NCBI GenBank assembly: GCA_025370845.1 | Contig: JAMXFF010000004.1 | Coordinates: 124,001 to 188,000, forward strand | Origin: Laspinema palackyanum D2a | Lineage (GTDB): Bacteria; Cyanobacteriota; Cyanobacteriia; Cyanobacteriales; Laspinemataceae | DNA length: 64,000 bases | Reading direction: 5' to 3' | Part shown: piece by piece, positions 44,401 to 53,806 of the stretch | How positions within the stretch are numbered: position 1 is the stretch's first letter | Layout: each line of letters opens with the position of its first letter | Notes under the pieces: generated by a model | Seen by the model: the letters and a program-made list of their open reading frames with translations, nothing else | Told to the model about the DNA's origin: nothing | Databases searched by the model: none | Made by a program: the position numbers and the translations under genes

Positions 44401-46117
44401 ACGGGATATCACCGAACGGCAGCAAGCGGAACAACGGCAATATTTCCTGGCGGAAGTCTCTTCAGTTCTGGCTTCCTCTCTGGATTACCCCACCACGCTC
44501 AAGAGTTTGGCGAATCTGGTGGTGCCGACGATCGCCGATTACTGCGTGATTTATATTGTGGAGGATGCCGGACAAATCGCGGGATTGGCAATGGCTCATA
44601 CGGATCCGGGGAAGGAGGCGCTGTTGCGTCAGATGGAACAGTATTATCCTCTGGACTTAAATCATGACGATGGAATTGTCCAAGTTGTCTCCTCGGGTAA
44701 GCCGATCCTGATTCCGGAATTGACCGATGAAATGCGAGTGGCAGCAGCTCGGGATCCTGAACATCTCAGACTGATGCGGGAACTAGGCTGTGTCTCCTGC
44801 ACCATTGTCCCGCTGGTGGCTCGGGGTCGGACTTTGGGTGCGATTAGCTTTAATATCGCTTCGCTCGGGCGTCGGTACAAACCCGATGACCTGATGTTGG
44901 CGGAGGAGTTGGCGCGGCGCGCGGGGTTTGCCATTGATAATGCGCGGTTATATCGTGAGTCCCAGGAAGCTAACCGGATGAAGGACGAATTTTTGGCGAT
45001 CGTCTCTCACGAGTTGCGAACGCCGTTGAATGCGATGTTGGGTTGGGCGCAGTTACTCCGCACGCGCAAGTTTGATGAGGCGACGACAGAGCGAGCATTG
45101 GAGACGATTGAGCGCAATGCCAGGGTGCAAACCCAGTTGATTGAGGATTTACTCGATGTTTCCCGGATTTTGCGGGGGAAAGTGGCGCTGAGTTTGGAGC
45201 CGGTGGATTTGAGTGTGGCGATCGCCACGGCGATTGAGTCTTTGCGTCCGAGTGCTGAGGCAAAGCAGATCCAGCTGATTCAAACGGTCAAAAAATCGGT
45301 GGGGGTGGTTTCTGGGGATATTAATCGGATTCAGCAAGTGGTGTGGAATTTGCTCTCGAATGCGATTAAGTTTACCCCAAGTGAGGGACGAGTTGAGGTG
45401 CTCTTGAGGCGATCGCGCAATTTTGCCATTCTGGAAGTGGCGGACACGGGAATGGGGATCGCACCGGAGTTTTTGCCCTTTGTGTTTGAGCGGTTCCGTC
45501 AAGCGGATAGTACGACGACGCGCTCTTACGGGGGGTTGGGTTTAGGGTTGGCGATCGTCCGTCATTTGTTGGAAATGCATGGGGGCAGTATTCGCGCTTA
45601 CAGTGAGGGCATCGGCAAGGGCGCAACTTTTACGGTGACTCTACCTCTGTTACAACGCATTCAGGGGAACGAAACAGTGGGGGATGTTTCTGAGCTGATT
45701 TTGGACCATTCGGACCCCACGGATGATGATGTTCCCTTAGCGGGGTTGCGCGTGCTGGTGGTGGAGGATGAACCGGATACCCTGGAGTTTTTGATTGCTA
45801 CCCTGGAAATGGCTGGGGCGATCGTTCGGGGTGTTTCATCGGCAACGCAGGCATTAGCGGCGATCAAGTCAGAAAAACCGGATGTTTTGGTGAGCGATAT
45901 TGGAATGCCGGAATTGGATGGCTATTCTTTGATCCAACAAGTGAGAAGTCAAGAGTCCGATTCTGAGCGGGTTCTTCCCGCATTGGCACTCACCGCTTAT
46001 GCCCGGGATAGCGATCGGGCTCGCGCTCTGAATGCTGGCTTTCACCAGCATATCTCTAAACCGATTCAACCCGCTCGTCTGATTACAGTGGTCAAAAATT
46101 TGGCCAGTAAGGGATAA
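41465..46117 (+). CDS. Hybrid sensor histidine kinase with DUF4118, seven PAS, GAF and REC
   Basis: The 1550-residue protein begins with a four-span membrane module like DUF4118/KdpD (about 15-105). Seven PAS/PAC units follow at roughly 115-240, 245-365, 370-490, 495-615, 620-745, 750-870 and 875-990; most PAC ends read ITERKQAE-like. A GAF domain (about 1000-1160), HisKA (IVSHELRTPLNAMLGW), HATPase (LLSNAIKFTP, DTGMGIAPEF, GLGLGLAIVRH) and a receiver (VEDEPDT, acceptor Asp in VSDIGMPELDG, SKPI) complete it. It is an intact hybrid kinase integrating several cytosolic signals. An Hpt partner would be needed for the outgoing phosphate; the only Hpt-like gene here (53807) is broken. Confidence 0.95.
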   Translation: MFRKYKRSHLLNYGVAPGSVAIALVLTQLLFPLIQLTPSILFFAAVAVTAGYGGMGPGLFATLLSVATIDHFFKNSPFTWSIEWGDLIWVAVLSLVTVLIHSLKESKRAAVQELQKKQEFLQVMTDSLPVAISYVDALELYRFNNQRYEDWFGHSRDSVGGKHLKEILGEGAYQVIRPYVKVALSGQSVTYETKIPYQEGGSRYIRATYVPDWGHRQQVKGFIAFIEDITQQRKAEDSLRESQQRSQLALDAAQMGTWEWNLKTGKVKRSAMVARIFGSDQGSFDGTYEAFVQGIYPEDRPSFEQAVQEAIANHADYQIEFRIPRGHLGIRWVLCKGQVLLDQDGKPQRALGVCMDVTESRYASEALRVSEERFRHIYESNLIGLVFGDRNGNISEANNAFLNIVGYTPDDLRSRRVIWQNLNPFNRSDDEDMTVGLVAGVATPTETELIRKDGRRVPVLMGQVPLQDYTNMGISFVLDLSERKQAQAALSESEERLRLALEAAHMGMWDWDIATGKIAQSDIVDRLLGLEVGSFGGTYNSLIKIVHPDDRVRFNAHAIATMERGQDFNVEFRVVKPDGTVAWVASIGKRLPDKAKNGDRLIGVCMDITERKQIEQELYRREQEFKALAENAPDIIARMDSEGRYQYVNQAIEQVTGISQTAFIGKTFSELGFPEEIDALWKQSVSEVLATAQEGIVEGYLPTPKGTRYYQSRLVPEQAIDGSLDHAICISRDITDLKQTQEALRETNQTLKALIQACPLAVMVLDPTGNVKMWNRSAEKILGWTEAEAIGCQFPGIPSEKREELQENISATLAGNPLMGAETRRLTKVGREIDVAIWTAPLRDAKGNVTYLSILADISDRKQAEEALRESEERFRTLVNSMDDIVFTLDHQGRHTAIFGRWFERTQILPEDFLGKSAGDLFGPQAAEIHNNANQKALTGESVIYEWSFQTDAGTQYCQTSLSPLRDRQGRVTGIVGVGRDITERQQAEQRQYFLAEVSSVLASSLDYPTTLKSLANLVVPTIADYCVIYIVEDAGQIAGLAMAHTDPGKEALLRQMEQYYPLDLNHDDGIVQVVSSGKPILIPELTDEMRVAAARDPEHLRLMRELGCVSCTIVPLVARGRTLGAISFNIASLGRRYKPDDLMLAEELARRAGFAIDNARLYRESQEANRMKDEFLAIVSHELRTPLNAMLGWAQLLRTRKFDEATTERALETIERNARVQTQLIEDLLDVSRILRGKVALSLEPVDLSVAIATAIESLRPSAEAKQIQLIQTVKKSVGVVSGDINRIQQVVWNLLSNAIKFTPSEGRVEVLLRRSRNFAILEVADTGMGIAPEFLPFVFERFRQADSTTTRSYGGLGLGLAIVRHLLEMHGGSIRAYSEGIGKGATFTVTLPLLQRIQGNETVGDVSELILDHSDPTDDDVPLAGLRVLVVEDEPDTLEFLIATLEMAGAIVRGVSSATQALAAIKSEKPDVLVSDIGMPELDGYSLIQQVRSQESDSERVLPALALTAYARDSDRARALNAGFHQHISKPIQPARLITVVKNLASKG

Positions 46118-46368
46118 AGCCGGTCCCACAGAGGGGCGGATTTAAACCTTACCCTGATCAGGAAAAGCCGCCCACCCCCGTGAAGGGTCTGACAGCGGAT
46201 TTCGCTTTCCTGCCCTAGGTTGAGAGGGGTTAAAATCTGATAGGTCGTTACACCTAACAGAGTCCTGGATGGGTGCGGCTATACCGCCAAAGCCCTTGGG
46301 TCTAATCCTCAACCCGGTCTGTGATCGACGAATTTGTATGACACTCTTCTCATGGTAGTGCTGATTTG

Positions 46369-48924
46369 ATGATACCCCAGTTTCGTAAAGCCTTGCAAAT
46401 CTTCGGGGCGATCGCTGTAATTCTCGCCGTTACAGTGACCTCCCTGACTTTATATTGGGTAACCGATTCTTGGCCACAACAATCGGGCCAGATTCTCTTA
46501 CCCCAACTGCGCGATCGCGTTGAGGTGCGACGGGATGCCTATGGAATTCCCCATGTTTATGCCTCCAATGAGCATGATTTATTTCTAGCACAAGGCTACA
46601 TTCATGCCCAAGACCGCTTTTGGCAAATGGATTTTTGGCGACATCTCGGTGCCGGTCGTCTTTCGGAACTCTTCGGTGAATCCCAACTGAAAACCGATCA
46701 GTTTTTACGCACCCTAGGATGGGCCAGGATTGCTCAACAAGAACTCCAAACCTTACCGGATAAATTTCTAGCTCCTTTAACCGCTTATACCGAAGGGGTA
46801 AATGCCTATCTCCAAGAACATCATGGCACTGATTTAAGTTTAGAATATGGCGTTTTAAAAGTAATGAATGCCAGCTATCAACCGGAACCTTGGCAACCGG
46901 AACATACCCTAACTTGGGCGAAGGTGATGGCTTGGGATTTAGGCACAAATCTGGATGAAGAAATCGAACGGGGTGTCTTACTCCAAACCTATTCTCCGGA
47001 ACAGGTGGATGAGCTATTTCCCCCCTATTCTAATCAAGCCCCAGTGATTCTACCCGATTGGAAAATTGCCCAAGGGGACAGTGATTTAATCGGGAATCAG
47101 TTGGGCGAAATTCCATCAGGAGAAACCGCAGTTTCTATGGGGGCGATCGCCTCGCAACTTTCCCCAACTTTCAACTCAGTTTCTGAGCAACTATCCGCCC
47201 TGGCTAACCTCACCGGTCCCCGAGGCGGGGAAATCGGGTCTAACAGTTGGGTGGTTTCCGGTGCCAAAACCGCCACCGGCCAACCCTTGTTAGCCAATGA
47301 CCCTCATTTAGGGGTACAAATGCCTTCCATTTGGTATGAAATGGGTCTGCATTGTACTTCAAAAACTCCAGATTGTCCCTATGATATCACCGGGTTCTCC
47401 TTCGCTGGCATGGTGGGAGTCATCATTGGTCACACCGATCGCATCGCCTGGGGATGTACCAATGTTGGGGCCGATACAATGGACCTTTATATCGAAAAAA
47501 TTAATCCTGAAAATCCCAATCAGTATGAAGTGAATGGGAAATGGGTGGACATGGATCAGGTCACCGAAACCATTCAAATTGCCGGCGGAAAGACGCAATT
47601 TGAAACCGTTCGCTACACCCGACATGGCCCAATTATCTCAGAAGCTTATCCTAAGCTCAAACCCTTGCTGCTTCCAGACTTAGCCAGCAGTAACCCCAGC
47701 ATTTATGCGATCGCTTTGCGCTGGACGGGTTTAGAACCGGCCCGTCTATTTACCGCTATTCTCCAACTGAATCAAGCCCAAAATTGGCAGGATTTCCGCA
47801 AGGCGGCCCAGGATTTTGATATCGCGGCCCAAAACCTCCTCTATGCCGATATTGACGGGAATATCGGCTATCAAATGCCCGGGAAAATTCCCATGAGAAC
47901 CCAGAGTGATGGTCGCTATCCCGTACCCGGTTGGACCGATGAACAGGAATGGAAGGGTTATATTCCCTTTGAGAAACTCCCCTTTACCTTCAATCCTCCT
48001 TCCGGTTATATTGTCACGGCGAATAATGCAGTCGTTGATGAGAGTTATCCCTATCTGATTACCAAAGATTGGGACTATGGATTTCGCGCTCAACGGATTT
48101 TGGAACTGTTGAACAAGAAGGAAACAGGGTTTGATTTTGAATCCTTCCGAGAAATGCAAGGAGATAATTATAATCTCAATGCTCAAAAGTTAGTCCCGAT
48201 TTTACTGAATCTGCCCTTCGAGGATTCCCACCTAGAAAAGATTCGAGATTTATTAAAAACTTGGGATTTGCAAATGGATAAGCAAAGCCCAGGCGCCGCT
48301 CTTTTTGAAACTTTTTGGAAGCAGTTATTATCCGCAACATTTCATGACAATTTCCTAGTAGATTTTTGGCCGAATGCCGGTCATCGATGGATAAAAGTAA
48401 TTGCCGATTTAGTTGATGATCCGGAGAGTTTCTGGTGGGACAACGTGCTGACTCCAGAAGTAGAAAATCGCGATTTTATCTTTCAACAAGCCTTTGGCGA
48501 AGCGGTGGCCGAACTCGAAAAGCGCTTAGGGAAAAATCCCCAGGGTTGGGAATGGGGCGATTTGCATCGGGTGACTTTTAGAAATCAAAGTTTAGGTCAG
48601 TCGGGAATTGCTCCTATTGAGGCGATTTTTAATCGGGGTGGCGTACCGATATCCGGTGGGAATGCCATTGTGAATGCAACAGCCTGGAATGCTCGAAAAT
48701 CCTTTGAGCCCACCTGGATTCCATCCATGCGGATGATTGTGAATTTGAGCGATTTGGATGCTTCTGTTGCTGTCACCTCCACGGGGCAATCTGGTCATGC
48801 TTTCCATCGTCATTATAGTGATTTGATACCCCTGTGGGGCAATCTGGACTATCATCCTCTGGTGAGCAGTCGTTCTGGGGTCGAATCGAATACGAGAGAT
48901 ACCCTAATTTTGCTTCCGAATTAG
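46369..48924 (+). CDS. Penicillin acylase family N-terminal nucleophile hydrolase
   Basis: The 851-residue precursor from ATG 46369 has an N-terminal membrane or signal segment (IFGAIAVILAVTVTSLTLYW). The alpha chain begins VEVRRDAYGIPHVYA and has YIHAQDRFWQMD. The autoprocessing site is IG|SNSW, with Ser291 as the predicted beta-chain nucleophile, followed by LLANDPHLGVQMPSIWYEM. Processing would yield chains of about 290 and 560 residues. Relatives cleave beta-lactams or N-acyl-homoserine lactones, so quorum quenching is possible, but the natural substrate is unknown. It is exported or anchored facing the periplasm. Confidence 0.9.
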   Translation: MIPQFRKALQIFGAIAVILAVTVTSLTLYWVTDSWPQQSGQILLPQLRDRVEVRRDAYGIPHVYASNEHDLFLAQGYIHAQDRFWQMDFWRHLGAGRLSELFGESQLKTDQFLRTLGWARIAQQELQTLPDKFLAPLTAYTEGVNAYLQEHHGTDLSLEYGVLKVMNASYQPEPWQPEHTLTWAKVMAWDLGTNLDEEIERGVLLQTYSPEQVDELFPPYSNQAPVILPDWKIAQGDSDLIGNQLGEIPSGETAVSMGAIASQLSPTFNSVSEQLSALANLTGPRGGEIGSNSWVVSGAKTATGQPLLANDPHLGVQMPSIWYEMGLHCTSKTPDCPYDITGFSFAGMVGVIIGHTDRIAWGCTNVGADTMDLYIEKINPENPNQYEVNGKWVDMDQVTETIQIAGGKTQFETVRYTRHGPIISEAYPKLKPLLLPDLASSNPSIYAIALRWTGLEPARLFTAILQLNQAQNWQDFRKAAQDFDIAAQNLLYADIDGNIGYQMPGKIPMRTQSDGRYPVPGWTDEQEWKGYIPFEKLPFTFNPPSGYIVTANNAVVDESYPYLITKDWDYGFRAQRILELLNKKETGFDFESFREMQGDNYNLNAQKLVPILLNLPFEDSHLEKIRDLLKTWDLQMDKQSPGAALFETFWKQLLSATFHDNFLVDFWPNAGHRWIKVIADLVDDPESFWWDNVLTPEVENRDFIFQQAFGEAVAELEKRLGKNPQGWEWGDLHRVTFRNQSLGQSGIAPIEAIFNRGGVPISGGNAIVNATAWNARKSFEPTWIPSMRMIVNLSDLDASVAVTSTGQSGHAFHRHYSDLIPLWGNLDYHPLVSSRSGVESNTRDTLILLPN

Positions 48925-49567
48925 TGCAGTGGCAAGTTAGAACCCAGGGGCGATCGCCATCCGGGGAAAGGGTGACCCTCACCTCGGGGTTCAGTCCCTA
49001 GAGGAGATGGATTCTCCTCAACGTTTGATTTCAAGGGAGATCCATCTACTCTAAACCGCTCGCCTGGACATTCAACTAAATCGCTATTAATCAATTGATT
49101 GTTTGCTATCAAAGGGTTTTCTGGATTCTCAGATGGAGGGTGTTACACATCTTAAATTAGGTCAAAAATCTGCTAAAATTTAAAAGTCATTCCATCGCTT
49201 GTAGCCACTAACTTCTAAAAATCCGGGGTAGTCTGACCCCAACGGGAATGGGAAAAATGGGCAAAAAAGCCAGGAAAATTCTATCAAGGAGGTGCATAAT
49301 TGACGGAAAAGATTTAATAAAACCCCCCCAGTTTTTCTACTCTATCCGCTCGCGGAGGGGAACCCCCGGCAACGGAATAGCCCCGACTACTGGCTGAATC
49401 TGGATAGAAGGCAAAAATCAAATTTAAAGTCTCCTTTTAATCTGAACAAGTTGACGGCATTTTCTCTAAAAATAGAGGGGTTTCTCAGCTCAGGAACTCT
49501 ACTGCATATCTATTATTTTGCTCGCTCACAAAATTTGGACGCATTTTTAAAGAAGCAGCGAAAGCTT
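48925..49567. other. Intergenic region and leader of the GGDEF-EAL gene
   Basis: About 640 bases to the preferred start of the next gene (525 to the longest frame). The junction-like structure at 49341-49408 is the only clear feature. No gene was recognised. Confidence 0.4.
49341..49408 (+). other. Multi-helix structured RNA candidate upstream of the GGDEF-EAL gene
   Basis: TCTATCC (49341-49347) pairs with GGATAGA (49402-49408). Enclosed are CCG-CTCG-CGG, GGG-GAAC-CCC and AGCC...GGCT hairpins, giving a multi-branch junction reminiscent of riboswitch aptamers. It does not match a class I can name. Confidence 0.35.
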
Positions 49568-52141
49568 ATGAAACGAGATAGCGCCGATGAATGGGAATTA
49601 AACTTATCGGGTCCAGATCCAGTGATCGTCTGGACCGGTCCTTGCCTAGTCTGCTCAGGATTGTTCCAAGTCAGGCTGATACCGGAGGCGATCGCCCTGA
49701 CCCCAGTCGGGGGGTTAGGGTGGGGCTGTACTGTGGGGTTTGCAAGTTTTGCATTGCTTTATTGGGCGATCGCCCGCCACCGAAAATCACGCTTAACCGC
49801 CACAGGGCCACAGGCCGATCTCTTCCCGGAGCAGCAGGTCGCTCCATCCGTCCCCCGGGACAACTCTGAGATCCTTCATGACTCCCTGGATGGGGGAGAA
49901 GCGGATTATACTTTAACCATAGCACAGGAAGCAGCAAAACAGTCGTTTCGGAGTTGGCGGCCTAGGGCCGAAGAACCGACTCAACTCCAGCCATTGTTCC
50001 CGACAAGCAGCCCATCCGAAAAACCCGAACTCCAATTCTTGCAACTCCATATCCAGCGACTGCCCATCGCACATATTCTCTTGGATGCCGAAGGTCGCTT
50101 TCTGGGGTGGAACGCCGGGGCAGAACGAGTGTTTGGGTACAGTAGCCAAGAAGTGCTGGGCCAGACCTCGGATCTGATCGTCCCCCCCCAAACGCGATCG
50201 CAGGTTGCCCAACTGTTGCAGCGTCTCACCCAAGGAGACCTCAACGCCCATAGCATTAACGAAAACCTCACAAAGTCGGGCCAGACGATTGTCTGTGAAT
50301 GGTATAATACCCCATTGTTTAACGACCCCGACCGATTTACCGGAATTCTCTCAATGGTGCAAGACATCACCGATCGCTGGCAGAGTGAGGTCACCCTGGA
50401 AGCGGTGAAAACCGAAATGAACACCCTCTTAAATGCCATTAATGAGGTGGTTTTGTTGTTTGATGCCCGAGGATGCTATCTAAAAATTCTGCCAAGTGAT
50501 TCTCCTTTGCTACAACGTGCCGCCTCCCAACTCTTGGGCAAAACACTCCATGAGGTTTTTGAGTCCTTCTTAGCCGATCGCTTTTTAGACTACATCCAAA
50601 GAACAATCCGGGAACAAAAGGCCTTGGAGTTGGAGTATGAACTCATCCTGGGCGATCGTCCGGTAACATTTTCCGGCAAAGTGTCTCCCCTCAATAGCGA
50701 GCAGGTTCTGTGGGTGGCGCGGGATATCACCGATCGCAAGCATATCAAAGATCTCCTGCGGCGTTATGCCTTCGTCGATCCCTTGACGGGATTGGCGAAC
50801 CGCTGTTCATTCGTCCGATGCCTAGGAATCGCCATGCAGGATGCTCACAACCAGTCCCGCGCCACCGCATCGGCATCCCCGGGGAAAGTGCGATCGCCGA
50901 AAGTCGCCGTCCTGTTACTGGATATCGACCGCTTCCGAATTGTCAAATATAGCCTAGGTCATTGGGTGGCCGATCGCCTGCTGATTGCCACCGCCCACCG
51001 CCTCCAGTCCTGTTTAAATCCCGGGGCGACCCTCGCTCGCATTGGGGGGGACGAGTTCGCCATTTTGCTAGATGATATCACCGCCCTGGCCGAGGTTACC
51101 CAGCTTGCCGATCGCATCCAATCCGCCATGCGGTTTCCCTTTTCCCTAGATGAACATGAAATTTTTTCCTCAGTGAGTATCGGAATTGCCCTCGATAACG
51201 GCGGGTATGAGCGTTCGGGGGAACTCCTGCGCGACGCCGATACCGCCCTTCATTACGCCAAACAGCAAGGTCAGGGCCAGTCTGTCTCCTTTGCCCAGGA
51301 TATGCATGAAGGGGCGATCGCTCGGTTACAGTTGGAAACCGATCTGCAACGGGCGATCGCACATACCGTCCATCCCAACCCCCCAGACAGCCAGCCCTTT
51401 CAAGTGTACTATCAGCCTATCGTTTCCCTCGCGACGGGCCACATTGTCGGATTTGAAGCCCTTGTGCGCTGGCATCACCCGACTCGGGGTCTGGTCTCTC
51501 CCGGGGAATTTATCCCCGTCGCCGAGGAAACCGGACAGATTGGGGCGATCGACCGCTGGGTGCTATCCGAAGCCTGCCGTCAGCTAGGGTGGTGGCAACA
51601 GCGATATCCGGCAGCGGCAGATTTGACCATGAGCGTGAATGTTTCCGGGGTCAACTTTGGTCAAGTCGGTACCATTGAACGGATCGAGCAAACCCTACGG
51701 TCCAGCGGTATTTCTGGCCGCTATTTAAAGTTAGAAATTACCGAAAGTGTGATTCTCAAAAATACCGGGTCCGCCCTCGCACTTTTGGACCGGATTCAAG
51801 CCTTGGGAATTAATCTGTCTATTGATGATTTTGGAACAGGTTACTCTTCCTTGGCGCGGTTGCACGAATTGCCCCTCAATACTCTCAAAATTGACCGCAG
51901 TTTTGTCAGCCGGATGCGCGGATTAGATGAAAGTTGTGAAATCGTCCAGACCACCATTGCTTTAGCTCACACCCTCGGTTTGGATGCGATCGCCGAAGGA
52001 GTCGAAACCGCCCAACAGGTCGAGATTCTAAAAACCCTAGATTGTGATTACGCTCAAGGGTACTTTTTCTCTAAACCCGTAGACAGTGAAGCCGCTTTAA
52101 ATCTAATTCTAGGTGAATGTCAGCTTTTTAAGAACGGATAA
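49568..52141 (+). CDS. PAS-PAS-GGDEF-EAL cyclic-di-GMP enzyme
   Basis: From ATG 49568 the protein is about 857 residues; a TTG at 49451 would extend it by 39. A membrane span (GWGCTVGFASFALLYWAIA) lies near residue 60. PAS domains lie at about 170-290 (IAHILLDAEGRFLGWNAGAE) and 295-420. The GGDEF domain keeps its active site IGGDEFA, and the EAL domain keeps FEALVRW, NVSG, EITES and DDFGTGYSSL, so both synthesis and hydrolysis of c-di-GMP look possible. Such dual proteins usually switch between activities with their PAS input. In cyanobacteria c-di-GMP affects motility, adhesion and phototaxis. Confidence 0.9.
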   Translation: MKRDSADEWELNLSGPDPVIVWTGPCLVCSGLFQVRLIPEAIALTPVGGLGWGCTVGFASFALLYWAIARHRKSRLTATGPQADLFPEQQVAPSVPRDNSEILHDSLDGGEADYTLTIAQEAAKQSFRSWRPRAEEPTQLQPLFPTSSPSEKPELQFLQLHIQRLPIAHILLDAEGRFLGWNAGAERVFGYSSQEVLGQTSDLIVPPQTRSQVAQLLQRLTQGDLNAHSINENLTKSGQTIVCEWYNTPLFNDPDRFTGILSMVQDITDRWQSEVTLEAVKTEMNTLLNAINEVVLLFDARGCYLKILPSDSPLLQRAASQLLGKTLHEVFESFLADRFLDYIQRTIREQKALELEYELILGDRPVTFSGKVSPLNSEQVLWVARDITDRKHIKDLLRRYAFVDPLTGLANRCSFVRCLGIAMQDAHNQSRATASASPGKVRSPKVAVLLLDIDRFRIVKYSLGHWVADRLLIATAHRLQSCLNPGATLARIGGDEFAILLDDITALAEVTQLADRIQSAMRFPFSLDEHEIFSSVSIGIALDNGGYERSGELLRDADTALHYAKQQGQGQSVSFAQDMHEGAIARLQLETDLQRAIAHTVHPNPPDSQPFQVYYQPIVSLATGHIVGFEALVRWHHPTRGLVSPGEFIPVAEETGQIGAIDRWVLSEACRQLGWWQQRYPAAADLTMSVNVSGVNFGQVGTIERIEQTLRSSGISGRYLKLEITESVILKNTGSALALLDRIQALGINLSIDDFGTGYSSLARLHELPLNTLKIDRSFVSRMRGLDESCEIVQTTIALAHTLGLDAIAEGVETAQQVEILKTLDCDYAQGYFFSKPVDSEAALNLILGECQLFKNG

Positions 52142-52301
52142 CCTCGGACCCTCGCGGCAAAATTTTGACTTGAAGCGACCTGACCCGTTTAACTCCCCGA
52201 TAATCCCACTCGGGTTTCTCCCTTCCCGGAGTCAGAGAATCGGCTATAATTTTGAAGAACTTAAGAAGCAATCACCGGGCGATTTTAGGTAGAATTAAAT
52301 C

Positions 52302-53123
52302 ATGCTAGAACTTCACTGTCACACGACCTATTCCGATGGTACCTTGACCCCGACTGAACTGGTGAAACAGGCATGGGCCGCAGGGGTCCGGGCCTTAGCG
52401 ATTACGGACCATGATACCATGTCCGGATGGCCCGAAGCGATCGCCGCTGCGGAATCTGTAGCGCTCGAAATCGTGCCTGGGCTAGAACTGAGTACCGTGC
52501 ATAACGGGCGATCGCTGCATATTTTAGGCTTTTATCCCGACCGGGAAAAATTACAACAGCCTTTAAACGAACGACTGCAAGGCCGAATTGACCGGGCACA
52601 ACAAACCCTCGACAAATTAGCCGCCCTCGGCTATCCCGTGGAATTACCCCCCTCAAAAGGTGGCATGGCCCCCGGACGTCCCCATATCGCCGCTGCTTTA
52701 CTCAAAGCCGGTTATATTAAAACCTGTCAAGAAGCCTTTGAACGATGGATTGGAGAAGACAAACCCGCCTACGTTCATTATGAAAAATTTTCTATTCAAG
52801 ATGGGATTAATCTGTTGCGGAGTTGTGGTGCAGTTCCCGTCTGGGCGCATCCCTATTTGTTTCGCGGTGCACCTGTGGAAACGGTTTTAAAAGAAATGGT
52901 CGAAGCGGGTTTAATGGGTGTTGAAGTCTATCATCCTCATCATACCCCTAACCAAGTCCAGAAATTAGAAGAATTTTGTGCAGAATATGGGCTATTGATG
53001 ACCGGAGGCAGTGACTATCATGGACCGAGTATTGATGGGAAACACTCCAGCCACCTCAATCAATTTAATTTGTCATTAGAGTTGCTGGAACCCATCAAAG
53101 CAGCCGCTCAACAGTTGCGCTAA
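52302..53123 (+). CDS. PHP-domain phosphoesterase
   Basis: The 273-residue protein is a PHP metal-dependent phosphoesterase: LHCHTTYSDGTLTP, ITDHDTMSGW, GLELST, PVWAHPYLF and GGSDYHG give all metal-binding His/Asp groups. It resembles the TrpH/RNase AM group, which hydrolyse 3',5'-nucleoside bisphosphates or trim RNA 5' ends. It is cytosolic. It is followed after 16 bases by the cupin gene, so the two form an operon. Confidence 0.88.
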   Translation: MLELHCHTTYSDGTLTPTELVKQAWAAGVRALAITDHDTMSGWPEAIAAAESVALEIVPGLELSTVHNGRSLHILGFYPDREKLQQPLNERLQGRIDRAQQTLDKLAALGYPVELPPSKGGMAPGRPHIAAALLKAGYIKTCQEAFERWIGEDKPAYVHYEKFSIQDGINLLRSCGAVPVWAHPYLFRGAPVETVLKEMVEAGLMGVEVYHPHHTPNQVQKLEEFCAEYGLLMTGGSDYHGPSIDGKHSSHLNQFNLSLELLEPIKAAAQQLR

Positions 53124-53139
53124 ATTAGGGGAAAGTTCT

Positions 53140-53478
53140 ATGAAAATTACATCCTTAACCCATCTACCCCCCGAATCGGTTTCCCATAATCCAGAGATTC
53201 AAAAAAAAGTGATGCTCAAGGCGGGAGATCTGCCCCACCTCACCAATTTTTCCCAGGCTAAATTTGCACCGGGTCAAGTGGCGGAGGCCCATGCTCATGC
53301 TGATATGTGTGAGGTATTTTTTGTTTCCCAAGGGTCGGGATTAATTCGCGTTAATGGCACAGATTATCCCCTAGAGATGGGAACTTGCATTGCGATAGAA
53401 CCAGGAGATGTTCATGAGGTGGTGAATAATAGTTCGCAGGATTTAATTTTAACTTATTTTGGCTTAAAAGTTGGATGA
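53140..53478 (+). CDS. Small single-domain cupin
   Basis: The 112-residue protein is one cupin barrel. Motif 1 contains HAHADMCEVFFVSQG with the His-His-Glu metal ligands, and motif 2 GDVHEVVNNS gives the last His. The substrate is unknown. It lies 16 bases downstream of the PHP gene, suggesting a shared transcript. ATG 53140 has GGGGAAAG upstream. Confidence 0.85.
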   Translation: MKITSLTHLPPESVSHNPEIQKKVMLKAGDLPHLTNFSQAKFAPGQVAEAHAHADMCEVFFVSQGSGLIRVNGTDYPLEMGTCIAIEPGDVHEVVNNSSQDLILTYFGLKVG

Positions 53479-53506
53479 ATTTAGAGTGATTCTGCGGGAT
53501 TTAGAG

Positions 53507-53588
53507 TAGACCTCTTGCCAAATTCTCGCTCATCCCCCCTTGTTAAGGGGGGTTGGGGGGATCAATCCATTATTTTGCAAGAGGTCTA
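53507..53588. mobile_element. MITE-like element with 12-bp terminal inverted repeats
   Basis: TAGACCTCTTGC (53507-53518) and GCAAGAGGTCTA (53577-53588) are perfect inverted repeats enclosing about 58 bases. These include a CCCCCC-TTGTTAA-GGGGGG hairpin and another G-run. The size, ends and inner foldback suit a non-autonomous element or REP-type repeat. No transposase is linked, and no second copy is in the window. Confidence 0.6.
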
Positions 53589-53806
53589 GGCACTCGCCGA
53601 GGCTAAGAGGGGGATTTTACAAAAATCTGCCAGGAGATTACTTATAGTCACCGCCTCAACCGGAGACTAAGTGAGGGTTGGGTCGGATAACACCGATCGC
53701 TGGGCCAATGGATGATGATCTCACGAAACCGATTTTTGGGAAAGATTGACCACGGGGGAGCAGACAGTGGAGCCACCGTAGCCCCGATCCTGCGATCGCC
53801 TCCCCC

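Noticed and set aside
49341-49408. Known c-di-GMP (GEMM) or c-di-AMP (ydaO) riboswitch
   Set aside because: Conserved aptamer motifs of either class are absent or only partly matched, so it is left as an unnamed structure.
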